Assembly: GCA_022225965.2 (NCBI GenBank)
Contig: JAKJXP020000003.1
Coordinates: 744,001-808,000, forward strand
From: Diatrype stigma
Lineage: Eukaryota; Ascomycota; Sordariomycetes; Xylariales; Diatrypaceae
Length of the DNA stretch: 64,000 bases
Reading direction: 5' to 3'
The number at the start of each line of letters is the position of its first letter. Position 1 is the first letter of the stretch. Below the pieces are notes generated by a model. It saw only the letters and a program-made list of their open reading frames with translations, had not been told where the DNA came from and made no database searches. Made by a program: the position numbers and the translations under genes. Positions 49,042 to 61,100 of this stretch are shown here, piece by piece.

Positions 49042-50689
49042 GGTTGCTGTATTTCAGAATCTACAGCGGTGGTTCTGTATCTCTGTGTAACTCGGATGAA
49101 CGGACGGACGGATGGATGGATGGATGGACGGGATGGCGTCGTGTCGCAAATGCCGGGTAGGTGTCGACGGACGGACGACCAAGAGGGCGGGAGGATGGAT
49201 GAGATCGGGAGGATCGGAAATCGGTGGGATTACAGGCTTTGTCGGTACCTTAGGTATTAAGGTATCCTTAGGCTGCTAAGGCAGGTAACTAAGACAAGAC
49301 TCGCAGGTTTGAAAGGAGTCGCGCGGGAAGCTTGAAGGCGGGGCGCATCACCAGATGCAAAGGCAGAACATTGAAGGGCAGAAGAGCTGCTGAGGAGGCG
49401 GTCAAAGACAGGCAGGCGAGACAATGCTACTGTAGGTAGACTGGGTATGTAGTTACTGCGGAAAGTTGTCACGTCACACTATCAAGTGCCCGCCGCCCGC
49501 CGCCCGCAGCGCCCCTGCCATCCCTGCCATCCCTGCCATATCTGCTAAAGCCATCCCCGACTGCCCCCCCAAGTTGCCCCAACTGCGACTGCCACAGCGG
49601 CAACAAGCGACTCCGAGTTATGCATGTGCAAGTAACGGCTCCAATATTAGGTCTTGGCGCGATGCTTTAGGTTAGGTCGCTGTGAACTACGAGTCCACCT
49701 GCCACCCCGCGTACGTAGTTGACAAAGAGGATGAATACTTACCTAATAAATAGTCTTGTCCCTCATCATGAGTTCTCAACATCGTATTATATGCCTGAAA
49801 TATACGTCCCATGTCTCATTGCTACTGGTCGTTATAAGTAATGTGCTGGGAGATTTCAAGTTGTGATGAATTTTCTGAGTGAGGTTAGTCATTTGTTCGA
49901 TAAGAGCATCTAGGACTTTCTAATGGTGGTGTGAGCCCAAGAAGAAAGACGAAGAAAAGGGGGGAGCCAGATATATCCCACGGCAAGAGTTGTCACAACG
50001 TCACAACAGCAGGTTCTGCCTGCAACTACGCGGTAAGATGGAGATAAGCCATTAGGCGTTCTTAACTAGCAACGATGCAAACCCAGGAAAGTACAGCGCT
50101 AGTAACCATATCTGTTTGCTTGCTCGTGGTGAGTCTTTAGGACTATAGCTGCTCTCAACCCTTCCACCTTCCAGATGTCAATAGGGGCTCAATCCCCTGG
50201 TTCCGTGCCAAAGAACGGGATAGATTTATAAATAGAGTGATCATTTGGTTACGTCCAGCTTGAAACTTCCTAGGTGGTTGTATAATGTGCAGTGTGCAGT
50301 TCATCGCTCGGTATTTTCTCTTGGGAACTCGAGTATAAAGAATAGGATGAACTGCTTATTAGGGATATTGGTCGTAACGGAAGCCTTGGAAGAGTATACG
50401 GATGTGGTGTAAATAGCCGTATCACCAGCATGGCCGTGCCACGACAAACTACAACACACTGGTATAACACCATCGAACATCATACATATAGACCAAGCGA
50501 GGCTGTGATGGCTGATATGTTGGACAAGCTATAAACATCTTAGGCAGAACTGGTATTTCAGAGGTAGTGCCCTCCCTTTACTTCCACAGCTCCTAGAGTT
50601 TCTTTTCGTTTCTTCTTGTCTCTATCTTGTCTCCCTCCAGATTTCAATGCAAGGTGAACATTCTACTATATATATAGACATACATCGAG
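49042..50689. other. Intergenic 1.6 kb, no gene recognised
   Basis: Divergent upstream regions of Ykt6 and the Cys-rich membrane protein. Contains (GGAC/GGAT)n at about 49098-49130 and three CCCTGCCAT copies at about 49512-49540. Confidence 0.5.
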
Positions 50690-52079
50690 ATGCCCTCTAT
50701 CACGATCACAGTCACACCAATACCAGCCGTCACAGACGAGCAAGCAGACACAACAACACTGCCGCCGCCAGCACCTGTCCTGCCGCCACAAACCACACCC
50801 TTCGTGCCCAGCCCCGGCCCGGAGGCGTGTGAACTATCAGGTAAACCACCTAACTCACTTCCATCCACTTCGCTAGTCACCCCTCCTCCGTCCATGCCGA
50901 AGGGAAACCAGATGACCAGCTCTGACTATGTAATTGATTGATGATATGATCTGCAGTGTACTGCAGTTTCCTCAGCCAGTACGTCTACCAGACGATAGCG
51001 GAGCACGGCGGACACCCGCTCGGGGGCGAGCAGTGCACGGCGGCCCAGACGAGCAAGTTCTCGGCCGGCTCGGTGATGGCCCACATCTCGCGGTGCTATC
51101 CCGACGGCTACTTCGACATCTTCAACACGCTCACCCTGAGGCCCAGGCAGGACGGCGCATCCGCCGCAGCAGCAGCACAGAAACACGAAGAAGAAGAAGA
51201 AAGGGGGAGCACCGCACTCGACAGCGCCCTGGCCTACCCCGGCTCTGCCTGCATGTCCGGCTGGACCACGGCGTGCACCACGACCGTCACGCAAGGGGGA
51301 CGGGGGTATCCTCAAGCATGGTAAGGAGAAGCCCCCACCCCTGCCCCTTTTCTGAGGTTGAGCCCGATACGTCACCGGGTTAAGTATCGGTTATGTGAAC
51401 GAAACACTAGACAGATAAGAGATAAACCTGGCTGACTCCCAAACTTTTTTTTCTTCTTGTTTCTTACAGGTGCTGCCCGCCGGGCGAGTGGGCCTGCGCC
51501 CGGGCCGAGGGTGACCGTCGCTGCTCGAGCATCCTGACCGGGCGGACCGCAATCTGGCTGACCTGGGACCCGGCCTTCACGTCCCTAGACGGCTACGAAT
51601 GGTACACCTATCCGACGTGGGTGAAGAGCGAGGCCGTGGAGAACGCCGCCACCGTCTGGCATGACGTCTTCCCGCTGCAGATGACGGTGGCTGCTGGTGG
51701 TGGTGGTGGTAGAGATGGCGCAGTGCAGCTACAACTGCAGCCGACAGCCCGGGACGACAACAACAACAACCAGAGCATTGCCACGATCGGTGTTGCTGTA
51801 CCGCCGTTGACTCGCAGCATTACACTTCAGGATCGCGCTGCTGGTGCTGGTGCGGCTGGTAGTGGTGCGGGAACAACGAGCGGCAATAGAGCCTTGGTCG
51901 CTGCTGCTGCCGCCGTGTTAGTGGTCTGGCCTCTGGCGACGTTGATCATGCTCATGAAGCGTAGACGTCATGTCAAAAAGAAGAGAACCGTAGCGATTGC
52001 ATCTGCTGGGGCTCCGACGTATCGTCCCGAGGGGGTTTCCCTCCGATCCAATCTTCGGCCTGAGGGTGCATTGTCATGA
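50690..52079 (+). CDS. Single-pass Cys-rich membrane protein, unknown function
   Basis: Exons 50690-50840, 50957-51320 and 51470-52079 give 374 residues in one frame. The N-terminus is Pro/Thr-rich (TLPPPAPVLPPQTTPFVPSP) with no clear signal peptide. The middle carries dispersed cysteines, ending in WCCPPGEWAC and CSSILTGRTAIWLTWDP, which looks like a disulfide-stabilised domain. A glycine run and an Asn/Gln stretch lead to one hydrophobic helix at about 313-333 (ALVAAAAAVLVVWPLATLIM). After it comes a basic RRRHVKKKR stop-transfer and a short tail. The outline resembles fungal surface proteins with an outside Cys domain and cytosolic tail. Function is not known to me. Confidence 0.75.
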
Positions 52080-52459
52080 ATTGCGAGATAGTCAGAAGAG
52101 TCAGCCCCAAGACATAGGATGTAGGGACGTGAGGTGTCGATGATAGGCGGTTATGCTGGATGCAGGTGTCTGTTCTGTCTTTACATACAATGCTAGGCGT
52201 TTTTCTTGCTAGGGATTGCATTCCATTGTTGTCAGTATAAGAGTTTGTCGTATGCTTGCTTCGCTCACCACGCCATTGCCCTAGCATTCCTGGGACAGGG
52301 CCTTCCTGTCATATAGAAAATAGCTAGCCTACCTACATACGTCTTCTGAACAGCCGTCCAGAGGACGCCCTTCTAGAGAATGCAACATCCTGCCTGGTCT
52401 TTTCGTAACAACAGACGTACTCGAGGGATAACAGCTCTGACGGATTGTAGTTTCTGCGA
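52080..52459. other. Convergent 3' intergenic
   Basis: Between the membrane protein (+) and the methyltransferase (-). No gene seen. Confidence 0.5.
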
Positions 52460-53398
52460 CTATGCTATGGTTGAATCGCGATGTTTCCAGACAGATATCC
52501 AGTCTTGGATGGCACCATCTTTGGTTCCAGCCGCGAAGGTTCTACGAGGCTTGAAATGAACCGTGCGAACCAGACCGTCTGTATGCTGGGCAACCTCGCC
52601 ATTTGATAGAACACCACCGAACTCGTCCGTCTCAACGCGAGCCCCGGGCTGCGATAAATACGCCACGTAGGTGTGTGGCGGCAGAGCCCAGGGCGGACCA
52701 GGCTCCGCGGGTTCTCGAGATGGAAACTCAAGACAGACTAGTCGCCCAGTTGGTGCTAGGAGGTCCCTCATGCGCTCTGCCCACCGTGGTCGTTGGACCG
52801 GATGTAGTGCACAGAGGAACTTTTTATCGTGTCAGAGTAACTACCGAAACAATGAGATGTACATGTGTATGTATGGGAGAAAGGAACGAACCGTATAGTC
52901 ATAGATGAGGTCGAACTTCCTTCCACTCATGTCAGCCTCTCGCAGCCAGTCGTCTTCGAAGAAGTCGCCCGACAGCCAGGTGATCGATCCACGCTCGTCG
53001 CTTCCCCGAGACACATCGTCGTCAAGACCCTCCACTGCCGGTTTTCTCTCCGCATTCTTCCTAGCCTCCTCGATGGCTTTCGGGGAGTAGTCTACCCCAT
53101 ATACGTCATAGCCAAAGGAGCTGAGTAGTAGAACATCGTGACCCCTGCCGCAACCCGGCACGAGCGCCGTCTTCCTCGCAGCAGCAGCAGCAGCGCTGCC
53201 GTCTGCGTTCTTTGGGCTACCAGCAGAGAGTTCCGGGTGCTCTTTGAGAAGGTCGTACAACGCCCAGCTGTGTCCGCCGCGATCCCAGGGTGTCCACTCT
53301 TCCTCCCAGCAGGCGTTCCATCCGCTGCCTTGCCGCGAAGGATCCAGGGTCTTGAAATGGTTAGTGAGGGATCGTGCGGGTGTCTCTTGTGTTGCCAT
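52460..53398 (-). CDS. TPMT-family SAM-dependent thiol/halide methyltransferase
   Basis: Exons 52892-53398 and 52460-52819 give 288 residues. The family's N-terminal W-E-x-x-WTPWDRGG signature is at 31-42, the SAM-binding loop ALVPGCGRGHD at 78-88, the acidic motif VYGVDYSPKAIEEA follows, and FDLIYDYTFLCALHP is rejoined across the single intron. These features fit the thiopurine/thiol methyltransferase group found in fungi, which methylates small thiols or iodide; the substrate cannot be told. It is head-to-head with the SDR gene, 399 bp apart, so they may share a promoter. Confidence 0.88.
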
Positions 53399-53797
53399 GA
53401 TCGCTAGTGATTATTTCAAAAGTAGTGTCTATTGTTGCAATTTGATCATGCGGAAGTTAATTATACAGAGTTGAAATCGAATCGGCGTCCTTCGTAGCGA
53501 CCAAGATCATTGCCGGTGTGGGGCTAACATAAGGTGTAAACTCCAATGTGACGTAGTTATGAACTACTTTGGTGAACGCACAGATTCCGTGGGATGGCAG
53601 GTACTTCTCATCTGATCTCCAACGAAACAACAAGCCTCGGCTCATCCGCCCCTTTATCCCTTTATAGGGCTGCATGGGTACGGCCCCACTCAACCAGTGC
53701 CCGGGCCGCCGGGGTCGTTGTCACTTATTTATTATGTCGGAAAGGTCGTCTACAAAACGTCACTTATGCTTATGTACTACACAGATTACACTTAAAG
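53399..53797. other. Divergent promoter region, methyltransferase / SDR
   Basis: 399 bp between two divergently transcribed start codons. No defined factor site is claimed. Confidence 0.45.
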
Positions 53798-54942
53798 ATG
53801 GACGCAAAGAGCTTATTTGATGTTAATGTAAGTGTTATTCCCTCCACAATGAAGCAAGGCCCCTATGACTGACCATATCCCCAGGGCAAAGTTGTGCTTG
53901 TCACAGGAGGTATGCAAGCCGAGTCCCCAATGAACGACCCTCGCTCCCCCTCTTCCTCCCCCCTTTCGCAACTCTACCCATAGGCACCTAGCCACTTCCA
54001 CTAACCGTACCTACTCCGTACCATGCACAGGGGCCCGCGGCATCGGGCGCATGATCGCCGAGGGCTTCGTCGCCAACGGCGCCAAGGTGTACATCGCGTC
54101 GCGCGACGGCGCCGCCTGCGCGCGCGCCGCCACGGAGCTCAACGCGCAGGGGCCAGCGGGATCGGCCGTCGCGCTCCCCGCCGTCGACCTGGCGCAGCTG
54201 GCCGACTGCGAGCGGCTCGCGGCCGAGCTCCGCGCCCGCGAGCCCGCCCTGCACGTCCTCGTCAACAACAGCGGCGCCGCCTGGGGCGCGCCCCTCGACG
54301 ACTTCCCCGATGCCCAGTGGTCGCGCGTCCTCACCCTGAACCTGCAGCGCGTCTTCACGCTGACCCAGCTCCTGCTGCCGCTTCTCGAGGCCGCGTCGGG
54401 CGGATCTTCATCGCCGGGGGCTGGGGCTGGAGCTGGTGGTCGTGATGGTCACAGCGACAGCGTCGAGCCCCCATCGCCCTCGCCTGCGGCTGTCATCAAT
54501 ATCGGCAGCATCGACGCGCTGCGCGTGCCGACCATGGAGAACTACTCGTATAGTGCGGCCAAGGCCGGCCTGCATCATTTGGGACGCGTGCTGTCGCAGC
54601 GTCTGGGCCCGCGCGGCATCACGGTCAACACGCTTGCATGCGGTCCCTTCGATACCAAGATGACGGCCTTTGCCATGCGCAATTTCCGCGAGTCCCTTGA
54701 AGAAGGCAACCCGATGGGCCGAATTGGGCGTCCTGGCGACGTGGCGGGCGCCTGTATCTTTCTCGCAAGCCGAGCAGGGTAAGTTCCTATGCATACGAAC
54801 TCTTTGCGATATATATGGGGAAGAGGGAGAACTTGAGGCTCTAGAGCGGTTATACTAACATCAATAATCAACACATAGGTCGTACGTGAACGGAGCCACG
54901 ATATCTATTGACGGAGGTGTGCATTTGGCTGCTAAGATGTGA
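53798..54942 (+). CDS. Short-chain dehydrogenase/reductase (classical SDR)
   Basis: NAD(P)-dependent oxidoreductase. Exons 53798-53827, 53885-53909, 54031-54778 and 54879-54942 give 288 residues. The cofactor motif TGGARGIG is at 17-24, NNSG replaces the common NNAG, and the catalytic triad is Ser178 (NIGSID), Tyr192 and Lys196 (YSAAK). IDGG near the end is family-typical. A low-complexity insert of about 28 residues rich in Gly/Ser/Pro (GGSSSPGAGAGAGG and SVEPPSPSP) lies just before the strand carrying Ser178, longer than in most relatives. Exon 3 has strongly GC-rich third positions compared with neighbours. Substrate unknown. Confidence 0.92.
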
Positions 54943-55499
54943 GGCCTTGGGTGGGTTGAATCTTGCATATTACTCTGGTATTGGTACCAAGAGGTGGTTT
55001 TACGGTGTGCGTTCTGAGGTGTAGAAGCGTTGAAATATATGAATACAGCTTTTGACTACATATTATTTGCCCTTCTTCCTTCTACCCAAAACATATATGC
55101 CCACTTGAACTTCTTTCCCCCGAAAACGAAAGATAATATTCCAAACCCAGAAGGGACACACATATAATTTCGCTAGTTCAATCGTTTTTTAAGGCACGGA
55201 AATAATAGTCCGAGAAATGCTCTTCTATTTCCGTAATTCTATAGACATTGCCCCTGGTTCCGGGTATCTATAACCTATCAATTTTCGGGACCCCTCATCA
55301 ATCCGATACCGTAACCACCATCGGCTATTCCAACGACGCTATTCTATTCTATGCTATGGCTACTATCAAAGCGCATGGAAGAACAACCAAACCCCTAAAA
55401 CGCACGATATACTCTCCATCATTCTTGGTTATCGGAGCCCTGCAATCACCACAAAGGATATAACTATCAAGCACCTAAGAGTCCAACAAACCGGTGACC
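54943..55499. other. Intergenic between SDR and hydrolase
   Basis: No gene recognised. It includes the promoter of the alpha/beta hydrolase. Confidence 0.5.
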
Positions 55500-56835
55500 A
55501 TGACACTCTCCGGCATCAACCCAGATTTTCTCGATCGCCTCGACCAGGATTTCATCGACTATTACAACGAACATATCGCCACCAAGCCGGCTACGCACGG
55601 GATCACCATCGCGGATCTCCGGGCCGACCCTCGGAAGTTTGCGTCGGCATGGTGTCGTGATACTTCGAGCGAACCGTTCGTAAAGGACATCGAACTCAGA
55701 GCTGATGACGGCCACGTATTTACTGCGAGATGCTATCATCCTGATGAGCATACATCGCCTTTTAGAGCGGGCCCTTACCCCATATATATCAATTTCCACG
55801 GTGGGCAGAACCCCTATAGCGACACCATCAACATGGAGGGAAACGTTCACTAATCAATCTGCGACTAGGCGGGGGATGGGTATTGGGCGACCTGACGGCC
55901 GACGCGGCTATTTGTACGGCCATTAGAAATCGTCTGGGTATCATGGTAATGGACGTCGACTACAGATTATCACCAGGTAGGGCATCATCCCCATAACTTC
56001 CACTTAATAATCATAATAGGTACTAATCCAGAGCCACAGAAAACCTTTTCGGTGCAGGCGCTGATGATGCGTGGGCTGCCGTCCGTTGGGTAAGGCTCTT
56101 GACCCTAGAGCGCAGTTACGTTGTTTGGAACAGCCCTGGTAACCAGCAATGCTCAATACTAGGTGCACCAAAAAGGCAGTACTATCAATGCTAGGCAAGA
56201 CTGTATCGCTATCGGCGGCATCTCAGCCGGCGGCCATATATGTGCCACAGTTCAGCAACTTGCGCGCGATGCTGGCCTAGAGCTGAAGCTAGGTACGCCC
56301 GCCTGTCTGCCTGTCTGCCTGCCTGCCTGCCTGCCTGTCCTTCTCTCACCTTACAACATCGTCCCCCTCCCCCTTAGAACCGTAGAGCTAACCAAGCACG
56401 CAAGCCATCGCCTCCGTCCCCGCGGTTATCTACGAGGGCGAGTGGGAGAAGCCCACGGACTCTCCCTACGCCTCCATGGTGGAGAACGAGTTTGCGCCGT
56501 GCCTCAACTGGGCGCGCATGGACTGGTTCCGCCAGCACTACCGGCCCAAGAGCGCCGCCGAGCAGGCTGCTCTCGCCGCGCGTCCGATCTGCTACAAAAG
56601 CCCGCTGTACGGCGACCTGTCGGGGCTCTGCGACACGTTCGTCTGCACGGCCTCGTGCGATCCGCTCCGCGACGAGGGGGAGGCCTACGGCCGGAAGCTG
56701 CTGGAGGCCGGCGTCAGGGTGTCGATGCGCCGGTACACGGGCGTGCCGCACCCGTTCATGCATATGGCTCCTGTCAAGAAGGCACGGATGTATTTAGATG
56801 ACATCTGCGGGGAGTTGAAGAGGGTGATGACTTAG
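55500..56835 (+). CDS. HSL-type alpha/beta hydrolase (esterase/lipase)
   Basis: Serine esterase of the hormone-sensitive-lipase group. Exons 55500-55800, 55869-55976, 56040-56089, 56163-56292 and 56405-56835 give 339 residues. The oxyanion motif HGGGW (100-104) is restored across intron 1. The nucleophile elbow is GISAG with Ser174, with Asp282 (SCDPLRDEG) and His312 (GVPHPFMH) as the likely triad. The third exon needs the acceptor in gccacag and the fifth the one in cgcaag; other nearby AGs shift the frame. Intron 4 contains a (CTGC/CTGT)n run. It follows the SDR on the same strand, so joint action on one metabolite is possible but unproven. Confidence 0.88.
56298..56341. repeat. (CTGC)n microsatellite in intron 4 of the hydrolase
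   Basis: About ten CTGC/CTGT tetramers fill the 5' half of the intron. Confidence 0.85.
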
Positions 56836-57151
56836 AAGGGATGTAGATAGGTAGTCCCCGGTATACGCAATGATAAAGGGGGGATTTCCCACATCTATTG
56901 TTACTAGCTAGCTATTCTAACCACCGCCTCCTCTCCGTACTTTCATGCCCAAGTACCGTTGGCGGGCCCAAAATAACCAATATCGGGCATGGGCAGCCAC
57001 GGCAATCCCAGCCCATCCGCAGTGTTCTGCCACCTAAGCTGATTGTTAGCACTTATACTGCATGCCCGACATTACGGAGAGGGGGAGAGGGGGAGAGGGG
57101 GAGAGAAAAGAAGACACGATCAATCGGTCGATCGACAACGTAGGGAAGGAC

Positions 57152-59583
57152 TTACACTGTGTTACCCCACCAATCCGGGAACTGCACGCCCGGCCCGTAC
57201 GTGACGGCCAGGAAGATGACGATGCCGCTGAGGGCAAGGCCAGTGTCCAGCGCGGCGGCGAGGACGTAGGTGTACTTGGTCCACCAGGCGAAGAAGCGGC
57301 GGTAGAGGACCTTGTTGAAGACGACGTTGACGATGTACCAGCTGCTGTAGTTGATCCCCGTGGCGGGCGGGACGTTGTACGTGCCGACGAAGATGAGCGG
57401 CCAGTTGATCTTGCGGACGAAGTCGCTGCCCGTCCGCCGCCAGGCGTAGTAGGTGATGGGCGGCAGGATCAGGCCGATCCAGAAGAAGTGCAGCAGCGGG
57501 CTGTAGATCTGCCCGACGGAGTAGAGGCGGGCGGGCCCCACCAGGCCCCAGATAACGGAGCTGCTGTAGACGGTGCGGCCGTTGGGGCAGCTGAAGCCGT
57601 TGGCCTGGTCCTCGGAGCAGACGTCGGGCACGTGGCCCAGCATCCACAGCGTGACGCCGGTCTGGGTCAGGGCGCCGAGCACGGTGGCCAGGCCCTGGGC
57701 CCAGAAGAGCGTGCGCGGCGCGATCTTCAGGTAGTGGCCCAGCTTCATGTCGGCGGCGAAGTAGAGGCCCTGGCCCACGACGTCCTGCGACAGGATCTTG
57801 AACAGGATGTTGGCCACCGGCCGCCCGGGGAACATGTAGCCCCCGATGAACTCGGCCAGCACGTTCAGCTGGTTCGCGTCCACGTTGGTCACGCCCTGGA
57901 TCATCCCGCACGGCACCATGTACACGCTCGCGATCACGAACGCCAGCACCACCCCGTACCACGGCAGCCCCGTGTCGTACGCCTGCGCCATCGCCACGCT
58001 CATACCGAACACGACCAGCACGAGCGGCGTCCACCAGTACCACGGCGCCTTCTTGTAAGTCCTCATCAGCCGCGCGTGGATGTCCTGCTTGAGCGTCCCG
58101 CGGAGCGCGTGCTTGATCTCGCTCCAGTGGAAGAAGTACACGTGCGAAAGCACACTACGTTAACGGTCAGTACGTTTCTGTCCGCGACGACGTACGAGGC
58201 GTAAGCTTGGCTTGGGAGGGGAGGAGACTTACCTGGTGATGGACGCGAAAGACAATCCGTAGACGAACGCAAAGGTCGCGGGAAGGTACGGCGGAGAGTA
58301 TGCTGCGTACTTCTCCTGATCGAACAAGTTATTGGTGATGACGGCCGTCGTGTTGTACAGCTGTCCGAAGCGGTCGTACACGTCGGCAGTGCAAAGGGGC
58401 AGGTAGGAAGTGAACCACGTATTGGTATAGTAGAGCCCGGGGGTGATGATCCAGAAGAAGACCACGAATCCCGCAAAGACGTTCAGGGCGGCCCAGTGCG
58501 GGCTGAGCAGCGGATTCGTGTTGTAGGCCACCATGGACCAATCGAAGGTCAGCGGGAACAGCCCCAGCCCCGTGACCATGCCGAAGACCTGGTTCACGGC
58601 CAGGTTGTCCGGCACAATCCAGCATATCCACGTGAAGTAGGTCAGCCCGGTGAAGATCAGGCCGGGGAACCAGTACCACACAAAGGCGGCGCCTCCGACC
58701 ACCATGAAGAACTTGATGCGGGTGATCCTCCAGCCGTCAGCGACGGCGTTCGCCCGGGAGTGGATGGAGCTCAGCAGCGCGATGTTGCTGAGAACGCCGG
58801 GCCAGATCATCGAAGCAGGCTCCACCAGCCAGGCGCTGGAGAGGCCCGCAATGCCGTACCCGCCGAGCTGGCAGCAGATGACGACCATGATGGAGAAGCC
58901 GGTCGGGATGTCGAAGCCGTAGAACCGCGCGGCCTGGATGAGGTTCGTGGCGTCGGCCGAGCCAAACCCGAAGGAGACGTTGCTCATGATGGTGACCAGG
59001 GCGTGCTCCTTGATGTTGAAGTGGTGGTCCGGGTTGAAACGGCTGATGGGCAGGATCTTGGCCATGGCTACCCCGAGCGGGAACGCCAGCAGCTCCGCCA
59101 CAAGCGACACAATGCGAATCCCCGGGTAGCGCAGCGAGAAGAACTGGTTGACTCCGGCGCCGAGGAACACAAAGACCTGTGCTAAACGTCAGACTAACGG
59201 CCCAATGAGAGGCTCCTTCGCCCCCTCCCCTGAATCCCAGGCTTGCTTACGATGCCCAGAAACCAGGCCCTGAACGTATTGACGGGAATGGCCGGGTCGT
59301 CATACTCAGGCACCACTGCCCTCACGGCCGGGAAGGGACTCGTGTCCGCATCCCAACTGCCCTCTTCCTCGGCTTTGGAGAGGACACCGGTGATGTCGAC
59401 CTCGAGCTCGGCCAGATGGCCGTTCTGTATCTCCACATCGTGATCTGTGGTTGTGAAATTGCGCGCTGTCTTGCCCTCGTCGCTGACCAGATCATTGCCG
59501 CCGACTTCCCTATCGCTGTTGTCCTTTTCAGACGGGCTGTGACGACCTGGTGTGTCTGCCATCGTCGTTGTCGTCATGGTCAT
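57152..59583 (-). CDS. OPT-family oligopeptide transporter
   Basis: Proton-coupled importer of small peptides or related compounds at the plasma membrane. Exons 59251-59583, 58233-59176 and 57152-58154 give 759 residues, standard for fungal OPTs. A hydrophilic N-terminus of about 100 residues is followed by the conserved DDPAIPVNTFRAWFLG entry, then about a dozen hydrophobic segments. Typical landmarks include NPDHHFNIKEHALVTIMSN and MKLGHYLKIAPRTLFWAQ. The C-terminus ends WWGNTV. It is convergent with the hydrolase (stops 316 bp apart). Substrate cannot be predicted. Confidence 0.95.
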
Positions 59584-61100
59584 GGCAAATCCGTAACCGT
59601 GTTAGTGGTTGGATTCGGCTTGGAAGAGAAAACAAGCCAAGCAGAAGGAGGACGGGACGACGATTAGACGGGATGCACATGCACCATGTACATATCGTGC
59701 TCCTTGTTCAGGGAATGATAAGGACATATTTGGAGTTCCTACTGATCCTGGTACTAAAAGATATACTAGACAATATACTAGAGATAACATCTCGCATTCG
59801 CCGCTTCCTCTGGCTGGACTGTCAGTGTTATCGAGTCTTCAATAAGACCGATCGAGCAAGCCTGCAAGATTGACGGGGTTGGAGAGATCTCGAACGGCTT
59901 ACAGCCAATTGATTGCCGTCCCTTTATCTGCTCCCCACATCCACACCCCCGTTTCAGGAAGGCGACTCGGCGACTCGGTGCCGCCCCCGGGACTATAGCC
60001 GCGACGTTGCAATCTCAGGATCAAGCCGATACCTACTCGATCTGGCCTTATCAATATTATCATTGTTATTATATAACAAAGAGCAGAAACGGGCCCTTAC
60101 TTTTTCGGCTTGTTGCCGGTGCTGGCCGTAGCGTTGCCTGGGTATACGAAGTTGTTCTCTTATTTATTGTTCCAGATTGTTCTCCAAGTTCTCCCCTGGC
60201 ACCCCTCCAATGCGCGTGGCGTGGCAAAACGGATATACTCCTCTCCAGGCCCATGACTTACCTACCTAGGTATAAGTTATGGCCTTACTATACTGTAATG
60301 GAACGACGTGGGACCCCCTGAGTTTGAAAGAGCACAGATAGTTAGTTAAGCTCTCATGTTAAGAGTATCGCGAAGCTCCGATGCCAGCTGCCGCTCCCAC
60401 TTGGGATCAATCAGAGTACCAGGGCAACCTTTTGTATTCACAGTGATTTGAAATCCGACCTTGGTGTGCCCCTGGAACTGGAGCTATTCTTTGACACTCA
60501 TAGAGTGTGATGTACAAGCAATAGATCCCGTTGACGGCTGGCACAAGCTACAACGGCCCTTTACATACTAGTCCTGAGATCCAGACTGAATTGTCTGAGC
60601 GTAAGCAATAAGAGACCTACAGCCTGCCGAAGATATCAAGACAGACAGACAATCTCGACGTGATACAGGTTGGTGAATACCTCTTCGCATGTTTTTTGTT
60701 TTTGGTAACGCCATAGCATTCGAAATATGTATATACAAATACCCATTAGCCCCATTCCATCTATGTATGTAATGCCATTCCCAGGCTAGGTCGGAGAACG
60801 AGTGCTCGGAACGGGGGTCTGTGATAGAGATGAATTGCAACGGCAACGGGCAGAGGCGCAATCGTCCTCTTCCTGGAAACGCCATAACATAACGTTCAGA
60901 TGCACCAAAAACACCAAACCGCACAGCGGGTGTTACATGCGCGTCGTGCCCTCCCTCTTCAGCAGTTATTATACACTGACGACAAACCCCCCGACTTTTT
61001 GTGAGCTCTCCTATTTTGAGGGTCCCATCCCAGTCCACCCCAGCACAGCTCAGTAGCATCGTACACCCTATCGTCCCCTCTAGGGTCCTGGACGGGAGCG
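59584..61100. other. Intergenic 1.5 kb, no gene recognised
   Basis: Promoter region of the OPT gene and 3' flank of the ABC transporter. A 163-codon minus-strand open frame at 60568-61059 has no recognisable motif. Confidence 0.45.

Noticed and set aside
54011..54445. Frames antisense or out of frame to the SDR
   Set aside because: Arg/Ala-rich translations of a GC-rich exon; the SDR frame carries the catalytic motifs.
57062..58204. 380-codon plus-strand frame (and 58496-59185)
   Set aside because: Antisense to the OPT transporter exons; open because of GC-rich third positions in the real gene.
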